A stretch of DNA of 9,536 nucleotides, taken from positions 1-9,536 of the forward strand of contig CANRPV010000049.1 of the NCBI GenBank assembly GCA_947632575.1. Direction: 5' to 3'. Position 1 is the stretch's first letter. Each line of letters opens with the position of its first letter. This DNA is from an uncultured Eggerthellaceae bacterium (GTDB lineage: Bacteria > Actinomycetota > Coriobacteriia > Coriobacteriales > Eggerthellaceae). Below the pieces are notes generated by a model. That model was not told the DNA's origin and made no database searches. It saw only the letters and a list, made by a program, of their open reading frames with translations. The position numbers were made by a program, and so were the translations under genes. This document shows, one piece after another, positions 5,911 to 9,536 of this stretch.

Positions 5911-6282
5911 TTAGCGTCTTTCCCAGGGGAAGCGGTGCTTCACGCGAGCTTTCGAGGTGGTTTTGTCCCGGTAGTGGGGATGGTGCTTCAAGAAGAAGTA
6001 GTTGCAGAGACGCACGATGCCCAAACCCACCAACGCAACCACAAGAAAGCTCAAGGAAAGATCTAGCACGGCTTGATGGCCATCGCCCCAAGCGTAGAGC
6101 GAAAGCAGCGCGAAAAAGGCCGCGAGGACGATAAACAGCCAGCTAAAGATCCGAATGAGGAGTTCCTTCGCGCGCTCAGGAGATGAGCGCCATGCCACGA
6201 AAAGATAGATAGCAAGAGCTATGACCACCAGCAGGATGATGCCGGGAACAGTACGAGAGAGTCTTGCTATCAGATTGATCAT
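5911..6282 (-). CDS. Small three-helix membrane protein, function unknown
   Basis: 123 residues with three hydrophobic segments near 11-31, 42-64 and 72-94 and a basic, His-rich tail (KHHPHYRDKTTSKARVKHRF). I do not recognise a family. Its ATG (6282-6280) overlaps the ispE stop TGA (6281-6279) as ATGA, and GAAGG lies about 7 nt upstream inside ispE, so translation is probably coupled to ispE. It is the last gene of the tadA-ispE operon. The operon position supports it being real, but there is no evidence that it acts in isoprenoid synthesis. Confidence 0.75.
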   Translation of the reverse strand: MINLIARLSRTVPGIILLVVIALAIYLFVAWRSSPERAKELLIRIFSWLFIVLAAFFALLSLYAWGDGHQAVLDLSLSFLVVALVGLGIVRLCNYFFLKHHPHYRDKTTSKARVKHRFPWERR

Positions 6283-7376
6283 GACCGCGCCTTCGACTTT
6301 TGTGACCCCGAGAAAGAGGTATTCGCGTCGTCATCCTGGGGAAATACGGCCGCGCCAAGAGGTGAAAACGAGCTGACTCGACTCCACCATCCCTTCCTTT
6401 GCGCCTCCGCCGATAGTCTATAGGCCAAACTGAGGTCATCTATCAAGGCGAAGCTGGTGGAGCCGCTGCCGCATAAAAGCACATCGCTCACGCCTTTTTG
6501 AGCGAGAAGCCAGTCTTGAACAGCGCCGATGGCTGGCGCCACTTGTCGCGCAGCCTCCGTGAGGTTATTGATTAGCGAAACCTCCGCTGCCGCTTTAAGA
6601 CCATAGGCCTTCTGTGTGAGTTCAGCGGACACGACGCTAGCCGCCTCGTCAAATGCCTGATAGACGGCGGCGGTGTCGGCCCCTTGATCAGGTTTCACAA
6701 GAAGAAGCGTGTGGGTTCGAGGCGTCAGGGAGCAAACAAAGTGATCCCCAGTGCCGTCGAAGAGAGCGCAGCCTCCATGGAGGAAGAAAGCCACATCAGC
6801 ACCGAGGGACTGGGCACATTGCTCCAAACGAGGGTCGGATTCATCGACTGACAAGAGCTTCGCGAGACCAAGGAGAACAGCAGCAGCATCGGAGGAGCCC
6901 CCGCCTAAGCCCCCTTGGGTGGGGATGTTCTTATCGACGCGTAAGGCGCAACGCGCAGGTCTGCCAAAACCGACGAGACGGGTAAAGCTATCGATGGCTT
7001 GGGTGATCAGGTTGTCGGAGGCGGCCAGTGAAACGCCGCCACCGTTTATCTTGTCGGCCATGTCGATGTACATCAAAAGGTTGTCACTGGGACCGGCAAT
7101 GGTCATATGCTCTGGATCTTTGGCGAGCTCCTCTTCGGTGGGAGGCTCTGCTAAGGGAGAAAGGTGGAGATAAAGCGTGTCATGAAGGGCGAGCGCGTGA
7201 AGGATCGTCACCACCTCATGATAGGAATCGGCGCGTTTGTTGCCGACGGCGAGCAGGAGGTTCACCTTCGCCGGCGCGATGAGCCTCAGACTGCCGATGC
7301 CCAAAAAAGTGTCGGCGTTCCACTGGGCGTCGCGAGCCTCGGAAACCATATCGACCTGTTCACGATGGATGGCCAT
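6279..7376 (-). CDS. ispE: 4-diphosphocytidyl-2-C-methyl-D-erythritol kinase
   Basis: GHMP-family kinase that phosphorylates CDP-methylerythritol in the MEP pathway to isopentenyl diphosphate. Visible are PAKVNLLLAVGNKRADSYHE (35-54) with the active-site Lys37, the ATP loop PTQGGLGGGSSDAA (152-165), LGADVAFFLHGG (191-202) with catalytic Asp194, and the third GHMP motif CGSGSTSFAL (302-311). At 365 residues it exceeds the usual 280-310. About 30 extra residues precede RLIAPAKVN and a polar tail of about 20 follows FSPLGAAVF. Translation could also begin at Met10 (7349), but the ATG at 7376 sits 1 nt after the tadA stop with AGGTGA before it, so the longer start is preferred. The 3' end overlaps the next gene by 4 nt. 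Confidence 0.93.
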   Translation of the reverse strand: MAIHREQVDMVSEARDAQWNADTFLGIGSLRLIAPAKVNLLLAVGNKRADSYHEVVTILHALALHDTLYLHLSPLAEPPTEEELAKDPEHMTIAGPSDNLLMYIDMADKINGGGVSLAASDNLITQAIDSFTRLVGFGRPARCALRVDKNIPTQGGLGGGSSDAAAVLLGLAKLLSVDESDPRLEQCAQSLGADVAFFLHGGCALFDGTGDHFVCSLTPRTHTLLLVKPDQGADTAAVYQAFDEAASVVSAELTQKAYGLKAAAEVSLINNLTEAARQVAPAIGAVQDWLLAQKGVSDVLLCGSGSTSFALIDDLSLAYRLSAEAQRKGWWSRVSSFSPLGAAVFPQDDDANTSFSGSQKSKARS

Positions 7377-7377
7377 T

Positions 7378-7908
7378 TCACCTCATCCTCTTCTCGGCGA
7401 AAAAAGCGCGCAAGAGATTGGCGCTTTCCTCTTCAAGCACCCCGGATCTCACCTCAAAGCAGTGGTTCAGCCGCTTATCCTCATGAACGGCGTATAAGCT
7501 GCCTAAGGCCCCCGCTTTAGGATCGAAAGCCCCGAAAACGCAGCGACGGATACGCGCTTGCTGCATGAGTCCCGCGCACATAAGGCAAGGCTCAAGGGTG
7601 ACGTAGAGCGTGCAATCGCTGAGTCGCCAGGCGTTTAGGGTACGAGCCGCCGCCTCAAGGGCGATGAACTCCGCATGAGCCGCGGGGTCGTTGCGACGTT
7701 CGCGCTCGTTGTGACCTTGGGCGATCACGCGAGCTTCGGCTACCGGACGTCGGGTTTCACGATCCAGGGGCTCAAAGACCACGATGGCTCCGATGGGAAC
7801 CTCGTCTTCGGCGTAGGCTTTCTCAGCCTCTTGGAGGGCAAGAGCCATGAAAGCTTCATCGCGATCAAGAGAAATGGGAAAACCGGGGCTTGGGGTCGCT
7901 TCGTTCAT
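7378..7908 (-). CDS. tadA: tRNA-specific adenosine deaminase (A34 to I34)
   Basis: Deaminates the wobble adenosine of tRNA-Arg(ACG) to inosine in the cytoplasm. Zinc-site motifs are clear: HAEF with His78 and the proton-shuttling Glu80, and PCLMC with Cys108 and Cys111. VPIGAIVV (37-44) and GHNERERRNDPAAHAE (65-80) fit the family. At 176 residues it is slightly long: a charged insert of roughly 12 residues (45-60, FEPLDRETRRPVAEAR) replaces the usual short hairpin between VPIGAIVV and VIAQGHN. First gene of a three-gene operon, 1 nt upstream of ispE. No Shine-Dalgarno sequence precedes its ATG, while a TATAAT box lies 6 nt away, suggesting a leaderless mRNA. A guanine-type deaminase is less likely given the motif set. 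Confidence 0.93.
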   Translation of the reverse strand: MNEATPSPGFPISLDRDEAFMALALQEAEKAYAEDEVPIGAIVVFEPLDRETRRPVAEARVIAQGHNERERRNDPAAHAEFIALEAAARTLNAWRLSDCTLYVTLEPCLMCAGLMQQARIRRCVFGAFDPKAGALGSLYAVHEDKRLNHCFEVRSGVLEEESANLLRAFFAEKRMR

Positions 7909-7914
7909 AACACC

Positions 7915-7920
7915 ATTATA
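7915..7920 (-). promoter_or_regulatory. -10 box of the tadA operon (leaderless start)
   Basis: The minus strand has a perfect TATAAT at 7920-7915, then GGTGTT, then the tadA ATG. Transcription would begin at or next to the A of ATG, giving an mRNA without a leader, in agreement with the missing ribosome site. The -35 region is weak: CTGAAA lies 19 nt upstream. Confidence 0.6.
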
Positions 7921-8002
7921 TGATAGACTGGTAAGTGCCTTTCAGGCCGATAGGGGCTTGTTGAAATAGCTCAATGGGCCTCGTTCAGGGATCTTTGACA
8001 GC

Positions 8003-8090
8003 GGAGGAATGGCCGAGTGGTTGAAGGCGGCAGTCTTGAAAACTGTTGTGCCGCAAGGTACCGTGGGTTCGAATCCTACTTCCTCCGCCA
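8003..8090 (+). tRNA. tRNA-Ser (anticodon TGA), CCA encoded
   Basis: The acceptor stem is GGAGGAA (8003-8009)/TTCCTCC (8080-8086), with discriminator G and encoded CCA. The anticodon loop is CTTGAAA (8035-8041), anticodon TGA at 8037-8039. A long variable arm GTGCC-GCAA-GGTAC and T-arm GGTTCGAATCC mark a class II serine tRNA. It lies divergent from tadA. No convincing promoter was seen in the 82 bp upstream. Confidence 0.97.
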
Positions 8091-8109
8091 GTTCTTTATC
8101 TTCCATCCG

Positions 8110-8116
8110 TTTTTTT
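8110..8116 (+). terminator. T-run after tRNA-Ser, possible transcript end
   Basis: Seven consecutive T follow the tRNA by 19 nt. No separate hairpin precedes it, so termination would depend on the tRNA fold or another factor. Weak call. Confidence 0.35.
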
Positions 8117-8118
8117 AA

Positions 8119-8151
8119 GTACGTGATTAGTACATGATTAGTATGAGATTA
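8119..8151 (+). repeat. Three 11-bp tandem repeats
   Basis: GTACGTGATTA (8119-8129), GTACATGATTA (8130-8140) and GTATGAGATTA (8141-8151) are head to tail without spacers. Eleven bp is about one helical turn, so the copies face the same side of the DNA. They lie between the tRNA-Ser T-run and the aldo/keto reductase start. They may be protein-binding sites for that gene, or a small repeat expansion like those at 4085 and 9397. Confidence 0.8.
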
Positions 8152-8186
8152 CCTCGCCAAGAGGGATATTTCGCGCATTCTCCAAA

Positions 8187-8214
8187 CTTAAAGTTGACTC
8201 TAGGTCATTACAAT
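8187..8214 (+). promoter_or_regulatory. Possible promoter of the aldo/keto reductase gene
   Basis: CTTAAA (8187-8192), a 16-nt spacer and TACAAT (8209-8214). The -10 box is good, the -35 mediocre. Transcripts starting here would still include the chosen ATG at 8272 but not the upstream in-frame ATGs at 8134 and 8143. Confidence 0.35.
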
Positions 8215-8271
8215 AAGGGCATCGTGAACGACGAGAGTGCCTTGGCAAAGATGAACGAGGGTGAGGTATCC

Positions 8272-9399
8272 ATGGCTATTGAGACGACAGTTCCTGCGAA
8301 GTATGGATTTGGTTGTATGAGGCTGCCGCTTCTCGACCCCAACGACGAGTCATCTATCGATATCGAGCAGGTCAAAAAGATGGTGGACGCCTTTATGGCG
8401 GCGGGGAATACCTATTTCGATACGGCTTATGTCTATCATGAGGGCTGTTCGGAGACCGCGCTCAGGGAGGCGCTGGTTAAGCGCTATCCACGAGATAGCT
8501 TTACGATCGCCACTAAATGTCTGGCATGGACCTACGATAACGCCGAAGAAGCGCAGGCTTGTCTTCCCACTTCTCTCGAGCGCTTAGGTGTCGATTACAT
8601 CGACTATTACCTGCTTCATAACGTGGGTGGCAAGCGCACCGCGAAGTTCGACGCGTTTGATATGTGGGATTACGCGAAGCGGATGAAAGAAGCCGGCCTT
8701 ATCAAGCATTGGGGCTTTTCCATCCATGATGGCCCTGAGGTGCTTGAGGAGATCCTCAACGCTCATCCTGATGTAGAGTTTGTCCAGTTGCAGGTCAACT
8801 ATCTGGACTGGGATGATCCGGTCACCCAGTCTCGAAAGCTCATGGACGTGGCGGCCGCCCATGGAAAGCCCGTCATCATCATGGAGCCGGCCCGTGGCGG
8901 ACGTCTGTGCAATCTGCCCGAAGAGGTGGCCGCTCTGCTTCAGGAGGCCAACCCTCAAGCGCCGATATCGAGTTGGGCTTATCGTTTCTGCTGGAATCTT
9001 CCCAATGTCTTAGCCGTGCTGTCGGGTACCTCCACGCTTGAGCAGATGGAAGAGAATCTGGCCAGCTACGCGGCGAATGAGCCCTTGAGCCCGGAAGAGG
9101 AGCAAGCTTTGGCTAGCGCCGTTGCCGCCTTGCGGGATATGCAGGTGGTTCGCTGCACCAACTGTGGCTACTGCTTGGACGGATGCCCCAGTCATGTGAA
9201 GATTTCGACCATTATGGGTCTGCTGAACCTTGAGGCGATGACCAAGGATCGGGAATTCGTCAAAGGGCTTTATTCCTGGCAAGCCGCCGATGGCTATGCA
9301 TCGGAGTGCATCGCCTGCGGCGCCTGCGAGGCTATCTGTCCTCAGTCGATCTCCATCATCGACAACCTCAAAGTGGCCGCTGAGGCGTTTGAGGATTAA
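8272..9399 (+). CDS. Aldo/keto reductase with C-terminal two-[4Fe-4S] ferredoxin domain
   Basis: 375 residues from the chosen start. Residues 10-270 form an aldo/keto reductase barrel with the catalytic tetrad in place: Asp50 and Tyr55 (FDTAYVYHEG), Lys82 (ATKC) and His116 (YLLHN). RFCWNLPNVLAVLSGTSTLEQMEENL (238-263) is the usual NADP-side end of the barrel. The C-terminal domain has two ferredoxin motifs: CTNCGYCLDGCP (Cys295, 298, 301, 305) and CIACGACEAICP (Cys346, 349, 352, 356). Such Fe-S aldo/keto reductases are common in anaerobes; the substrate is not known. The ATG at 8272 is chosen because GAGGTATCC precedes it and because KYGFGCMRLP then lies near residue 10 as in relatives; longer readings from 8134 or 8251 add unrelated residues and lack ribosome sites. 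The stop codon is the first three bases of a repeat array. Confidence 0.9.
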   Translation: MAIETTVPAKYGFGCMRLPLLDPNDESSIDIEQVKKMVDAFMAAGNTYFDTAYVYHEGCSETALREALVKRYPRDSFTIATKCLAWTYDNAEEAQACLPTSLERLGVDYIDYYLLHNVGGKRTAKFDAFDMWDYAKRMKEAGLIKHWGFSIHDGPEVLEEILNAHPDVEFVQLQVNYLDWDDPVTQSRKLMDVAAAHGKPVIIMEPARGGRLCNLPEEVAALLQEANPQAPISSWAYRFCWNLPNVLAVLSGTSTLEQMEENLASYAANEPLSPEEEQALASAVAALRDMQVVRCTNCGYCLDGCPSHVKISTIMGLLNLEAMTKDREFVKGLYSWQAADGYASECIACGACEAICPQSISIIDNLKVAAEAFED

Positions 9400-9506
9400 C
9401 GCGTACGGATAAGGCTGACGAGTCGAGGTCTAACGCGTTCGGGCAAGACTAATGCGTCGGGGTTGACGCGTACGGGCGGTACCGACGCATACGAGGACTA
9501 ACCCGC
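9397..9506 (+). repeat. Degenerate tandem-repeat array beginning at the stop codon
   Basis: Successive units start with a stop-like triplet: TAACGCGTACGGATAAGGC (9397-9415), TGACGAGTCGAGGTC (9416-9430), TAACGCGTTCGGGCAAGAC (9431-9449), TAATGCGTCGGGGT (9450-9463), TGACGCGTACGGGCGGTAC (9464-9482), CGACGCATACGAGGAC (9483-9498) and TAACCCGC (9499-9506). Three are 19 bp, the others 14-16. The shared head is T(A/G)ACGCGT, containing the palindrome ACGCGT. The first unit starts with the TAA of the reductase. AAAAGACCCCGC near the window end (9511-9522) may be the left arm of a terminator cut off by the edge. Confidence 0.75.
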
Positions 9507-9536
9507 TAAGAAAAGACCCCGCTCGAGAACTGGAAC

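Noticed and set aside
6653..7520. Several overlapping plus-strand ORFs of 84-140 codons
   Set aside because: All are antisense to ispE and tadA, whose catalytic motifs are intact on the minus strand.
1152..8090. Integrated element using a tRNA gene as attachment site
   Set aside because: No duplicated tRNA 3' end, integrase or phage-like gene is visible next to tRNA-Arg or tRNA-Ser.
8134..8271. 46-residue N-terminal extension of the aldo/keto reductase
   Set aside because: The extra residues do not resemble the family, no ribosome site precedes 8134, the 11-bp repeats overlap this stretch, and a ribosome site precedes 8272.

Overview
The window looks like ordinary chromosomal DNA from a moderately GC-rich (by eye mid-50s percent) anaerobic Gram-positive bacterium. 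The best fit is an actinobacterial relative of the Coriobacteriia / Eggerthella type. The clues are an MgtE-N protein carrying PRC-barrels, a twin-arginine lipoprotein flavodoxin, an iron-sulfur aldo/keto reductase, a citrate synthase of the long 'HAEHGGGNN' type, and a probable leaderless mRNA. This placement is inference; no marker in the window proves it. There is no phage, transposon, CRISPR array or resistance cassette.

Layout, left to right. (1) 1-913, minus: 5' part of a gene with two PRC-barrel-like repeats, an MgtE N-terminal domain and the start of a CBS region; it runs off the left edge. Its leader (914-1151) holds two mutually exclusive hairpins, one followed by a T-run. (2) 1152-1228, minus: tRNA-Arg(ACG) with a good promoter. 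(3) 1371-2309, minus: an eight-helix membrane protein made of two similar halves; its stop codon opens a long hairpin and a terminator follows. (4) 2310-2698: divergent intergenic region with an inverted repeat. (5) 2699-4091, plus: Tat/lipoprotein flavodoxin, then a YagU-like (DUF1440) membrane protein, followed by a tandem-repeat array and a strong terminator. (6) 4407-5891, plus: citrate synthase with a GTG start, preceded by a perfect operator-like inverted repeat. (7) 7908-5911, minus: tadA-ispE-small membrane protein, a tight operon with a 1-nt gap and an ATGA overlap, whose perfect TATAAT box sits 6 nt before the tadA ATG. (8) 8003-8090, plus: tRNA-Ser(TGA). (9) 8272-9399, plus: aldo/keto reductase with two C-terminal [4Fe-4S] motifs, followed by another degenerate repeat array that starts at its stop codon.

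Functional links. TadA makes the wobble inosine of tRNA-Arg(ACG), and both genes are present. IspE belongs to the MEP isoprenoid pathway. Citrate synthase probably feeds 2-oxoglutarate/glutamate synthesis. The flavodoxin, which is probably outside the membrane, and the Fe-S aldo/keto reductase both point to anaerobic redox metabolism.

The least explained signal is the non-coding DNA at gene ends. Two unrelated genes (stops at 4089-4091 and 9397-9399) run straight into degenerate tandem repeats with 19-bp units that include the stop codon. A third (stop at 1371-1373) runs into a long hairpin that starts at the stop codon, and a three-unit 11-bp repeat lies just after the tRNA-Ser gene.
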